Assembly: GCA_003248845.1 (NCBI GenBank)
Contig: QFPD01000092.1
Span: 1 to 7,546, forward strand
Length of the DNA stretch: 7,546 nucleotides
Reading direction: 5' to 3'
Source of the DNA: Microbacterium sp.
GTDB taxonomy: Bacteria > Actinomycetota > Actinomycetes > Actinomycetales > Microbacteriaceae
Of this stretch, positions 1 through 6,066 are shown piece by piece (position 1 is the stretch's first letter; every line of letters begins with the position of its first letter). A program made the translations under genes and the position numbers. The notes under the pieces were generated by a model. It was not told where the DNA came from and made no database searches. It worked only from the letters and a program-made list of their open reading frames with translations.

Positions 1-620
<620 letters not shown>

Positions 621-626
621 GACGTG

Positions 627-634
627 CTCCTTCT
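627..634 (-). promoter_or_regulatory. Ribosome binding site of recA
   Basis: Read on the minus strand this is AGAAGGAG, ending six bases before the recA ATG at 620. It is the strongest Shine-Dalgarno match to a start codon in the window apart from that of clgR, and it fixes the recA start. It lies outside the stems predicted in the leader, so it should be accessible. Confidence 0.85.
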
Positions 635-659
635 GTTCGCGTATCCGTCGCCTGTAGGC

Positions 660-696
660 TGTCGCGCCCCACCCCGACGGGGTGGGATCTGCGACA
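660..696 (-). promoter_or_regulatory. GC-rich stem-loop in the recA leader
   Basis: The inner arms 668-675 and 679-686 are perfect 8-bp complements (CCCACCCC / GGGGTGGG) around a 3-base loop. An outer pair of 6-bp arms, TGTCGC at 660-665 and GCGACA at 691-696, extends the stem across a small asymmetric internal loop (2 against 4 bases). On the minus-strand transcript it sits 40 bases before the recA ATG and 25 bases before the ribosome binding site. No T-run follows on either strand, so it is not a standard intrinsic terminator. It could act as a pause, attenuator or stability element for recA mRNA, or mark the end of the clgR-DUF3046 transcript. The fold is seen in the sequence; the role is inferred. 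Confidence 0.6.
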
Positions 697-724
697 AGGC
701 GGAGGTGTCGTGGTGACGCCGCCT
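697..724 (-). repeat. Second inverted repeat in the recA leader
   Basis: Perfect 6-bp arms AGGCGG (697-702) and CCGCCT (719-724) enclose a 16-base loop in which GTC (707-709) and GAC (715-717) can also pair. It abuts the GC-rich stem-loop at 660-696 without any spacer, so the two could stack or compete in the transcript. In such GC-rich DNA a 6-bp arm pair can arise by chance, so confidence is limited. Confidence 0.35.
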
Positions 725-740
725 ACGTTACGAAGGGCCT

Positions 741-754
741 CCGACATCGGTCGG
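741..754 (-). repeat. Short hairpin in the recA leader
   Basis: Arms CCGAC (741-745) and GTCGG (750-754) pair perfectly around a 4-base loop. It falls inside the inferred transcribed leader between the SOS-box promoter region and the two larger stems. On its own it is weak evidence; it is listed because it adds to the run of stems across the leader. Confidence 0.3.
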
Positions 755-804
755 CGGAACCTGCGAAACGGTGGATAACTTCTCCGCGATACCTCTTGTG
801 GAGG

Positions 805-810
805 AGCCTA
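805..810 (-). promoter_or_regulatory. Candidate -10 element of the recA promoter
   Basis: On the minus strand the hexamer reads TAGGCT, which fits the relaxed actinobacterial TAnnnT pattern. It lies eight bases downstream of the LexA box at 819-834, so LexA bound there would cover the -35 side of this promoter. I see no good -35 hexamer at 16-18 bases, which is common in actinobacterial promoters. Transcription would start near 798, giving a leader of about 178 bases. Confidence 0.4.
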
Positions 811-818
811 TGTCAGCG

Positions 819-834
819 TCGAACAAAAGTACGA
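819..834 (-). promoter_or_regulatory. LexA (SOS) box upstream of recA
   Basis: The plus strand reads TCGAACAAAAGTACGA. The actinobacterial and Gram-positive LexA operator is TCGAAC-N4-GTTCGA, and this site matches 11 of its 12 defined bases, with a single A for T in the right half. It is the only such match I found by eye in the window, and it sits in the promoter region of recA, the best-known LexA target. The site is about 200 bases from the recA ATG. LexA itself is not encoded here. Binding is inferred from motif and position. Confidence 0.8.
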
Positions 835-863
835 CGACACGCCGCGCGTCGATGCTCCGACGC

Positions 864-1088
864 TCAGTGTCGGCGCGGCTCCAGATGACCCACGCCGTGG
901 CGACGCGACTCGGGCACGTCCATCTCGGCGCACAGCGCCAGCCACACGTCGCGCGGCGGCACGCCGTCGGCGATCGCCTGACGGGCCGTGCGGTAGCCGA
1001 CGGCGCCGAGAGTCAGGTCGCCGACGACGTACGGTGCGCGCGGACCGAACTCATCTGCGACAGCGCGGTCGAACTCGCTGCGCCGCAC
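864..1088 (-). CDS. DUF3046 family protein
   Basis: This 74-residue protein belongs to the small actinobacterial family DUF3046, found next to recA (Rv2738c in Mycobacterium tuberculosis is the counterpart I recall). Its function is unknown. The family pattern is visible: RSEFDRAVADEFG near the N-terminus (3-15), a central GYRTARQAIADGVPPRDVW (31-49), then ALCAEMDVPE (51-60). A basic, His/Arg-rich tail (61-74) ends the protein. There is no signal peptide or membrane segment, so it is probably cytosolic. The start is GTG at 1088, one base after the clgR stop, with no Shine-Dalgarno sequence in front, so translation probably depends on ribosomes finishing clgR. The frame stays open upstream to 1229, but that part only shadows clgR. 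The position between clgR and recA suggests, without proving, a role in stress or DNA repair. Confidence 0.88.
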   Translation of the reverse strand: MRRSEFDRAVADEFGPRAPYVVGDLTLGAVGYRTARQAIADGVPPRDVWLALCAEMDVPESRRHGVGHLEPRRH

Positions 1089-1089
1089 G

Positions 1090-1407
1090 TCAGTGCAGCG
1101 AGAGCTGCGACTCGATGTCGCGGTCGAGCGCGACGAGGTCGTCGGGGACGACATCGGGGAAGACCTGCAGCCCCTCGAGCACCGAGATGCGATCGCCGAC
1201 CTCGCGCATGATCGTCGAGATGGGCACATCGAGTGCCTCCGCGACGGACGCGAGGATCTCGCTCGACGCCTCCTTCTGGCCGCGCTCCACCTCGCTGAGG
1301 TATCCGAGGGCCACGCTCGCGCGCCCCGCGACCTGACGGAGGGTGCGCCCCTTCTGCAGGCGGAAGTCGCGCAGGACTTCGCCGATCTCTTGACGTACCA
1401 GGATCAT
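1090..1407 (-). CDS. clgR: ClgR-type XRE-family transcriptional regulator
   Basis: A 105-residue DNA-binding regulator related to ClgR (Rv2745c), which activates Clp protease genes in Streptomyces, Corynebacterium and Mycobacterium. The Cro/C1-type helix-turn-helix spans about 8-65, with the core RTLRQVAGRASVALGYLS at 21-38 and the recognition region up to ERG at 41-43. The signature YLSEVERGQKEASSE (36-50) is nearly invariant in ClgR proteins. The remainder (70-105) is acidic and probably flexible; in known ClgR proteins the C-terminus controls Clp-dependent turnover, and here it ends SQLSLH. I chose ATG at 1407 because a perfect AGGAGG lies nine bases upstream and the protein then begins MILVRQEIG, as homologues do. 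The GTG at 1425 would put that ribosome site inside the gene. It is one base from the DUF3046 gene. No PspA gene follows, unlike in mycobacteria. Confidence 0.92.
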   Translation of the reverse strand: MILVRQEIGEVLRDFRLQKGRTLRQVAGRASVALGYLSEVERGQKEASSEILASVAEALDVPISTIMREVGDRISVLEGLQVFPDVVPDDLVALDRDIESQLSLH

Positions 1408-1416
1408 GTCGGGCCC

Positions 1417-1422
1417 CCTCCT
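1417..1422 (-). promoter_or_regulatory. Ribosome binding site of clgR
   Basis: A perfect AGGAGG on the minus strand, nine bases before the ATG at 1407. It decides the clgR start against the upstream in-frame GTG at 1425, whose first codons would otherwise be this purine run. Confidence 0.8.
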
Positions 1423-1450
1423 CACGATGATCGAACCGCGTCCCGGGTGG

Positions 1451-1481
1451 ACTACAGTACAGCACCTTGCCAGTCACACTA
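1451..1481 (-). promoter_or_regulatory. Possible clgR promoter region
   Basis: In the otherwise GC-rich 180-bp gap between cinA and clgR, this is the most AT-containing stretch. On the minus strand TACTGT (1459-1454) fits TAnnnT, and TAGTGT (1481-1476) stands 16 bases upstream as a poor -35 candidate. The alternative TGTAGT (1456-1451) is also possible. A tandem CTGTA-CTGTA overlaps the -10 region. The assignment is weak and rests on position and composition. Confidence 0.25.
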
Positions 1482-1543
1482 GACCCCCGGCCCTGAGGAA
1501 TGGCCTGGAATCACTGAGACGTAACAGGGAGGACATCTGGCGT

Positions 1544-1561
1544 ATTCCCCGCGCGAGGAAT
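1544..1561. repeat. 18-bp imperfect palindrome upstream of clgR
   Basis: The plus strand reads ATTCCCCGCGCGAGGAAT. Eight of nine base pairs are complementary, with one C/A mismatch that becomes a G-U pair in the minus-strand transcript. It is operator-sized, lies about 137 bases upstream of the clgR start and two bases from a second palindrome at 1564-1578. It may be a binding site for ClgR or another dimeric regulator, or part of a terminator-like structure after cinA. No T-run follows on the minus strand. The heptamer GAGGAAT of its right arm recurs at 1495-1501. Confidence 0.45.
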
Positions 1562-1563
1562 GC

Positions 1564-1578
1564 TCACCCGGCGGGTGA
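1564..1578. repeat. 15-bp perfect palindrome just after cinA
   Basis: The plus strand reads TCACCCGGCGGGTGA: 7-bp perfect arms around a single central base, which as RNA would form a 6-bp stem with a 3-base loop. It begins nine bases after the cinA stop codon in the direction of transcription. Together with 1544-1561 it could end or process the upstream operon transcript, but it lacks the U-tract of a standard intrinsic terminator. A protein-binding role is the alternative. Confidence 0.45.
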
Positions 1579-1587
1579 AGCCGCCTC

Positions 1588-2166
1588 TCAGAGCGCGTCG
1601 AGCGCCATTCGGATCACCCGGGCGGCTGCCTCCGCGCGGATCGAGGCGCGGCCGCCCGTCAGTCGGAGCGATTCGACGCGCGATCCGAGGGCGGTCGCCA
1701 CCGCGAGGTGGACCGTGCCGACCGGCTGCCCGTCGGGAGAGACCGGTCCCGCGATCCCCGTCGTCGCGATGCCGACGTCTGCCGCTTCTCCCGCGCCGGC
1801 GACGGTGCGGCGGACACCCTCGGCCATCTGGCGCGCGACCCGCGGGTGCACGGGGCCGTGCGCCGCGAGAAGTGTCTCGTCGACGCCCAGCAGAGCCGCT
1901 TTGAGGTCGGTCGCGTAGGCCACGACGCCGCCGCGCAGCACGTGGGACGAACCCGCGACGTCGACGATCGAGGACAGCACCAGTCCGCCCGTCAGCGACT
2001 CGGCGACCCCCAGGGTCCACCCCAGTTCGGCCAGGCGGGCGACAAGCCGTTCCGGCTCGCTCAGCCGCCCGCTGGACACCTGCGTGCGCTCGAGATCATC
2101 CGTTCGCTCGAGGTCATCAGCGAGCCCGCCGGGCTCAGGAGCGGGCGTGTGCGACCAGCCGTTCAC
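1588..2166 (-). CDS. cinA: CinA C-terminal domain protein (PncC-type nicotinamide nucleotide amidohydrolase)
   Basis: Proteins of this family deamidate nicotinamide mononucleotide to nicotinate mononucleotide, returning it to NAD synthesis; this also removes a by-product of NAD-dependent DNA ligase. The 192-residue product is the stand-alone C-terminal domain, lacking the molybdopterin-binding-like half of two-domain CinA. Family motifs are AESLTGG at 55-61, GGVVAYATDLKAALLGV at 79-95, TTGIAGP at 135-141 and GTVHLAV at 150-156. Residues 1-35 are a poorly conserved acidic extension containing a tandem DDLERT duplication. The GTG start at 2166 overlaps the pgsA TGA stop (GTGA), implying translational coupling. 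The frame is open further upstream, but that region shadows pgsA. The name cinA follows common actinobacterial annotation; pncC would describe the activity better. The amidase activity is inferred from the family. Confidence 0.92.
   Translation of the reverse strand: MNGWSHTPAPEPGGLADDLERTDDLERTQVSSGRLSEPERLVARLAELGWTLGVAESLTGGLVLSSIVDVAGSSHVLRGGVVAYATDLKAALLGVDETLLAAHGPVHPRVARQMAEGVRRTVAGAGEAADVGIATTGIAGPVSPDGQPVGTVHLAVATALGSRVESLRLTGGRASIRAEAAARVIRMALDAL
2083..2118 (-). repeat. 18-bp in-frame tandem duplication in cinA
   Basis: Two adjacent 18-bp units, 2101-2118 and 2083-2100, match at 16 of 18 bases. Each encodes DDLERT (residues 17-22 and 23-28 of the CinA-domain protein). Both differences keep the amino acids unchanged (GAC/GAT and CGA/CGC), so the copies have diverged only silently. 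It lies in the nonconserved N-terminal extension, ahead of the enzymatic domain. Confidence 0.85.
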
Positions 2167-2759
2167 GCGTCGCCCGTCTCGCGCTCGGATGCCGCGGATC
2201 GGGCCGACCGCGCTCCGCGCACCTCGGTGACGACGTAGTCGATCCCGCTCGCGAGCGTGAGGATCACGGCGATCCACATGGTCACCGTGTTGACGACGTG
2301 GATCCAATCCCCCACGACCGTCCACAGCGGCAGCAGGGCGAAGGAGAGCGCGACGGCCTGCGCGACGGTCTTGAGCTTTCCCATCCACGCAGCCGCGACG
2401 ACGTGGTTCGACGCGACGATGAGCCGATGGACCGTGATGCCCACTTCCCGCACCAGGACGAGCGCCGTGACCCACCAGGGGAGCTCCGCGAGGATCGACA
2501 GCCCGACGAAGGCGCACCCCGTGAGCGCCTTGTCGGCGATCGGGTCGAGCAGTTTGCCGAGGTCCGTGACGATCTCGTACTTGCGTGCCAGGTACCCGTC
2601 GATGCCGTCGGTCGCGATGGCGACGATGAAGAGGACGGCGGCCCACCACCGCAGCGGCCCGTCGGCCCCGGCATCCGCCAACAGCATCCACAGGAAGACC
2701 GGGGCGCAGAAGATGCGCACGATCGTGATCGCATTGGGGAGTTGCCTCGGGATCGCCAC
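2163..2759 (-). CDS. pgsA: CDP-diacylglycerol--glycerol-3-phosphate 3-phosphatidyltransferase
   Basis: PgsA is a membrane enzyme that joins CDP-diacylglycerol and glycerol-3-phosphate into phosphatidylglycerol phosphate, the committed step to phosphatidylglycerol and cardiolipin. The 198-residue protein has about six hydrophobic segments (approximately 11-29, 38-52, 80-100, 108-126, 132-150 and 157-174). The CDP-alcohol phosphotransferase signature is complete: D54-G55-x2-A58-R59-x8-G68-x3-D72-x3-D76, with the metal-binding aspartates all present (D51 also precedes). The N-terminal LPNAITIVRI (7-16) is typical of PgsA. The tail after 180 is basic and polar. The start is GTG at 2759, 23 bases after the ftsK stop, with only a weak purine-rich site upstream. 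It overlaps cinA downstream. Actinobacteria carry several paralogues of this fold, so the acceptor alcohol is assigned by similarity and by the ftsK-pgsA-cinA context. Confidence 0.93.
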   Translation of the reverse strand: MAIPRQLPNAITIVRIFCAPVFLWMLLADAGADGPLRWWAAVLFIVAIATDGIDGYLARKYEIVTDLGKLLDPIADKALTGCAFVGLSILAELPWWVTALVLVREVGITVHRLIVASNHVVAAAWMGKLKTVAQAVALSFALLPLWTVVGDWIHVVNTVTMWIAVILTLASGIDYVVTEVRGARSARSAASERETGDA

Positions 2760-2782
2760 GCTCAGACTCTATCCGGAGCGGG

Positions 2783-5491
2783 TCAGTCCCGACCCGTGAG
2801 GCCCCACGCGTCTTCGGACTCGCTGCCGTCGACGACCTCGTAGCCGTCGTACTGCGACTCGACGGCGTCCGGTCCATACGGATCGTCGGATGCCGCGCCG
2901 CCGGCGGGCGTCGGCGGGTCGTCGCCGCGCAGGCGCGCGAGCACCTCAGGCAGCTGCTCCGGCGTCACGAGCACGTCACGCGCCTTCGAGCCCTCCGAGG
3001 GGCCGACGATCTCGCGCGACTCGAGCAGATCCATGAGACGACCCGCCTTGGCGAACCCGACGCGAAGCTTGCGCTGCAGCATCGACGTCGAGCCGAACTG
3101 GGTCGAAATGATCTGCTCGGCCGCCGCGAGCAGCAGCTCGAGGTCGTCCCCGATGTCGGCGTCGATCTCCTTGCGCTCGGCGACAGCTTCGACATCCTTC
3201 CGGTACTCGGGTCGCGCCTGGTTCTTGACGTGGTGGACGACCTTCTCGATCTCGCTCTCGGCCACCCACGCGCCCTGTACACGCAGAGCCTTTGAGGCTC
3301 CCATCGGCAGGAACAGGCCATCGCCCTGACCGATCAGGCGGTCGGCGCCGGGCTGGTCGAGGATGACACGCGAGTCGGTGACGCTCGTCACGGCGAAGGC
3401 GAGCCGCGACGGGACGTTGGCCTTGATCAGTCCCGTGACGACGTCGACCGACGGGCGCTGCGTCGCGAGGACGAGATGGATGCCGCTCGCGCGGGCGAGC
3501 TGGGTGATACGGACGATCGAGTCCTCGACGTCGCGCGGAGCGACCATCATCAGGTCGGCGAGCTCGTCGACGACGACGAGCAGGTAGGGGTAGGGCTTGA
3601 GCACGCGCTCGCTGCCCGCCGGCAGCTGGATCTCCCGCGCGACGACGGCACGGTTGAAGTCGTCGATGTGGCGGAACCCGAACGACGCGAGGTCGTCGTA
3701 CCGCATGTCCATCTCCTTCACGACCCACTGCAGCGCCTCGGCGGCCTTCTTGGGGTTCGTGATGATCGGGGTGATCAGGTGCGGGACGCCGGCGTAGCTC
3801 GTGAGTTCGACACGCTTGGGGTCGATCAGCACCATTCGCACTTCGGACGGCTTCGCCCGCATGAGCAGCGACGTGATCATCGAGTTCACGAAGCTCGACT
3901 TGCCCGATCCGGTCGATCCCGCCACGAGCAGATGCGGCATCTTCGCGAGGTTGGCGACCACGTAGCCGCCGCCGACGTCCTTGCCGACGCCGATCGTCAT
4001 CGGGTGGGTCTGGCTCGTCGCGGCCTGCGAGCGCAGCACGTCTCCGAGGGTCACGATCTCGCGGTCGGTGTTGGGGATCTCCACGCCGATCGCGCTCTTG
4101 CCGGGGATCGGCGCGAGGATGCGGACCTCGTTGGATGCCACGGCATAGGCGATGTTGTTGGTGAGCGCCGTGATGCGCTCGACCTTGACGCCGGGGCCGA
4201 GCGCGATCTCGTACTGCGTGACGGTCGGGCCGCGCGAGAAACCCGTGACCCGGGCATCCACCGAGAACTGCTCGAAGACGCCCGTGATCGCCGCGACGAC
4301 GCGGTCGTTGGCCTCGGAACGCGCCTTCGGCGGCGTACCCGCAGCGAGCGCCGTGACGGCGGGGAGGCGGTACGGGGGCGCCGGCGGGCGGCCGTCGTGG
4401 TCGTCGCCGAGCGCCGAGATGCCCGGCAGCGTGCCGTCGTCGAGCACGATTTCGCCGCTGTCCTCGCGGATGCCGGTGTCGGCCCCGCGCGCCGCCTTCT
4501 TCGCGTGCGCGATGACGGCCGGGTCGATGACCTCGGTCGCGGCATCCGGCAGCGGTGGGAGCGGGGGCGGCGTCGCGATCGCCTGGTCGAACCCACCGTC
4601 GCCGGAGGTGCTGAGAAGAGCCGTCAGGTCGTCCGACCCCAGATGACCGTCGGCATCCTCCTCGCGGCCGGTCTTGTTGCGGCGCCACCACGGCGTACCG
4701 GCATCCTTCGCGTCGTCGCCCTCGAGCTGCGCCGCGCCGAATGCGACGGTCGGGCCCGTCGCCGTGGCATCCTGAGCCGACGCGTCGGGGCGCTCGGCTC
4801 CGAACATCCACGCGTACAGGTCGCCGAGGCGGCGCCCGATGCGATTCGGCGGCGTCTTGGTGAGGATCAGAACGGACAGCACCGCGAGGATGCCGAGGAT
4901 GAGGTAGGCGCCGACGACCGTCAGGAACGTGAGCGGCTCACCCACCATCCAGCCGAACAGTCCACCGCCCTCACTCAGGGTGGGAAGGCCGGCACTCGGC
5001 TGCGGCCGCCCACCGGCGACGTGACAGAATCCCGCGATCGAGAGGACGAAGAGTCCGAAACCGATGCCGATCCGACCGTTGTCGTGCACGGACGGCGGGT
5101 GGCGGAAGAGCCACCCCGCCAGCAGCAGGAGGAGCACCGGCATGATGAACGCCACCCGACCGATGAGCGCACCCACCGAGTAGGCGCTGATCGTCGTGCC
5201 GATGTCGGTGCCGATCAGGAACCACTCCACCACCGCTCCGACGACGGCGAGGAGCACCAGCAGGAACGGGAAGCCGTCGCGGCGCTGGTCCTTCTCGAGC
5301 ACCTCCGGGCCGAACGCGCGGAACATACCTCCCGTGGCATGCGCCAGTCCGAGCCACATCCGCACGATGACGGGAGGCTTCTCCACGTCGTCGACGTAGC
5401 GCTTGGGTGCGGGTTCGGGCTTGCGGGCGCGCGACGAGGAGCCCTTCGCGGACGCGCGGGCGTTCGTGGGCGTCGAGGTGCTCCTGGCCAT
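2783..5491 (-). CDS. ftsK: FtsK/SpoIIIE DNA translocase
   Basis: FtsK is a septum-anchored hexameric motor that pumps chromosome termini into daughter cells and promotes dimer resolution. The 902-residue protein, about the size of mycobacterial FtsK, has an N-terminal basic tail, four membrane segments (about 75-94, 104-129, 141-160 and 187-211) and a charged, proline-containing linker (212-395). The alpha domain follows at about 396-490. The RecA-like beta motor (about 495-745) has Walker [10 protein letters not shown] (524-532, K531), Walker [13 protein letters not shown] (637-648, D642/E643) and [13 protein letters not shown] (675-687). The winged-helix gamma domain, which reads KOPS-type polar sequences in homologues, lies at about 785-850, before an acidic tail. 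The start is uncertain: GTG at 5494 and ATG at 5491 are adjacent, neither with good Shine-Dalgarno spacing; I prefer ATG. No linker truncation or frameshift is apparent. Confidence 0.97.
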   Translation of the reverse strand: MARSTSTPTNARASAKGSSSRARKPEPAPKRYVDDVEKPPVIVRMWLGLAHATGGMFRAFGPEVLEKDQRRDGFPFLLVLLAVVGAVVEWFLIGTDIGTTISAYSVGALIGRVAFIMPVLLLLLAGWLFRHPPSVHDNGRIGIGFGLFVLSIAGFCHVAGGRPQPSAGLPTLSEGGGLFGWMVGEPLTFLTVVGAYLILGILAVLSVLILTKTPPNRIGRRLGDLYAWMFGAERPDASAQDATATGPTVAFGAAQLEGDDAKDAGTPWWRRNKTGREEDADGHLGSDDLTALLSTSGDGGFDQAIATPPPLPPLPDAATEVIDPAVIAHAKKAARGADTGIREDSGEIVLDDGTLPGISALGDDHDGRPPAPPYRLPAVTALAAGTPPKARSEANDRVVAAITGVFEQFSVDARVTGFSRGPTVTQYEIALGPGVKVERITALTNNIAYAVASNEVRILAPIPGKSAIGVEIPNTDREIVTLGDVLRSQAATSQTHPMTIGVGKDVGGGYVVANLAKMPHLLVAGSTGSGKSSFVNSMITSLLMRAKPSEVRMVLIDPKRVELTSYAGVPHLITPIITNPKKAAEALQWVVKEMDMRYDDLASFGFRHIDDFNRAVVAREIQLPAGSERVLKPYPYLLVVVDELADLMMVAPRDVEDSIVRITQLARASGIHLVLATQRPSVDVVTGLIKANVPSRLAFAVTSVTDSRVILDQPGADRLIGQGDGLFLPMGASKALRVQGAWVAESEIEKVVHHVKNQARPEYRKDVEAVAERKEIDADIGDDLELLLAAAEQIISTQFGSTSMLQRKLRVGFAKAGRLMDLLESREIVGPSEGSKARDVLVTPEQLPEVLARLRGDDPPTPAGGAASDDPYGPDAVESQYDGYEVVDGSESEDAWGLTGRD

Positions 5492-5548
5492 CACTCCACG
5501 GTACGGCCGAGGGCCGGTGATTCCGCGGATTGACGCGGTGCCGATGCG

Positions 5549-6043
5549 TCAGCGCAGTCGTTTGACCATCGTGTCGCGCCCGTGTCCGGCCTGCGTCACC
5601 GCGAACCCCTCGCTGCGGTAGAGGGTTTGCGCGAAGTTGCCGCGTTCGACCGACAGACTGATGCGACCGAAGCCCTCCGCCCGCGCCCGTTCGCACAGCC
5701 GCTGGAGCAGGGCACGGCCGACCCCGTGCGCACGCCAGATCGGACGCACGCCGATGATGAGTTCGGGCACGCCCGTGCCGATATAGCCGAACCCGGGGTC
5801 GGTGCGAGGGAGCATCCGATACCATGCCGCACCGACCGGCTGATCGTGGACATCCACCGCCACGTAACCGGCATCGCCCGGGCGCATCCATCCCGCGACG
5901 TAGCGGCTGTGGTCGGGATGCGCCATCACCTCGTGACGCGGCCGCGCGCCGCCCTGGCGCCAGTTCGCCGCCTCGACGACCATGTCGCCGAGGAAGGCCC
6001 CGTCGGCCTGCGTCGCGGGGCGGATCGAGAAGCTGGCGGCCAT
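5549..6043 (-). CDS. GNAT family N-acetyltransferase
   Basis: A 164-residue single-domain acetyltransferase of the GCN5-related fold, which transfers an acetyl group from acetyl-CoA to an amine. The CoA pyrophosphate-binding motif A is clear: ELIIGVRPIWRAHGVG at 94-109, containing the R-x-x-G-x-G pattern (R104 to G109), followed by helix RALLQRLCERARAEG (110-124). Motif B, LSVERGNFAQTLYRSEGF at 130-147, carries a tyrosine (Y142) where many GNATs have their general acid. The N-terminus SIRPATQADGAFL (6-18) is typical. No signal peptide or membrane segment is present. The substrate cannot be told from sequence. It starts 23 bases after rnj with no good ribosome site and ends 57 bases before ftsK, so it probably shares their transcript. 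It does not resemble the ArgA-type GNAT that neighbours ftsK in mycobacteria. Confidence 0.9.
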   Translation of the reverse strand: MAASFSIRPATQADGAFLGDMVVEAANWRQGGARPRHEVMAHPDHSRYVAGWMRPGDAGYVAVDVHDQPVGAAWYRMLPRTDPGFGYIGTGVPELIIGVRPIWRAHGVGRALLQRLCERARAEGFGRISLSVERGNFAQTLYRSEGFAVTQAGHGRDTMVKRLR

Positions 6044-6066
6044 GGGTCGAGGCTACCGAGGATCTG

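Noticed and set aside
676..697. TTGTCGCAG on the minus strand as a RecA-NDp (LexA-independent damage promoter) upstream half
   Set aside because: It matches 7 of 9 bases of the recalled TTGTCRGTG, but no TAnnnT follows at 7-8 bases, and the region is the GC-rich stem-loop.
770..778. DnaA-box-like GGTGGATAA (8 of 9 to the TTATCCACA consensus on the other strand)
   Set aside because: A single near-match with no cluster, no AT-rich region and no dnaA or dnaN nearby; it may be chance. Not an origin.
1089..1229. Longer form of the DUF3046 protein starting at 1229
   Set aside because: The extra 47 residues are a Ser/Arg-rich shadow of the clgR frame, and the family similarity begins just after the GTG at 1088.
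1408..1425. Upstream GTG start for clgR at 1425
   Set aside because: It would place the AGGAGG ribosome site inside the gene; homologues begin at the MILVRQ position, which has correct spacing.
2167..2877. Extension of the cinA frame upstream to 2877
   Set aside because: That part overlaps pgsA entirely and is Arg-rich shadow sequence; the CinA domain begins after the GTGA overlap at 2166.
3476..5533. Open frame of 685 codons on the plus strand, opposite ftsK
   Set aside because: It mirrors the ftsK codons in a GC-rich genome, is very rich in Arg, Asp, Glu and His, shows no recognisable domain or membrane pattern, and ftsK on the other strand has complete family motifs over the same bases.
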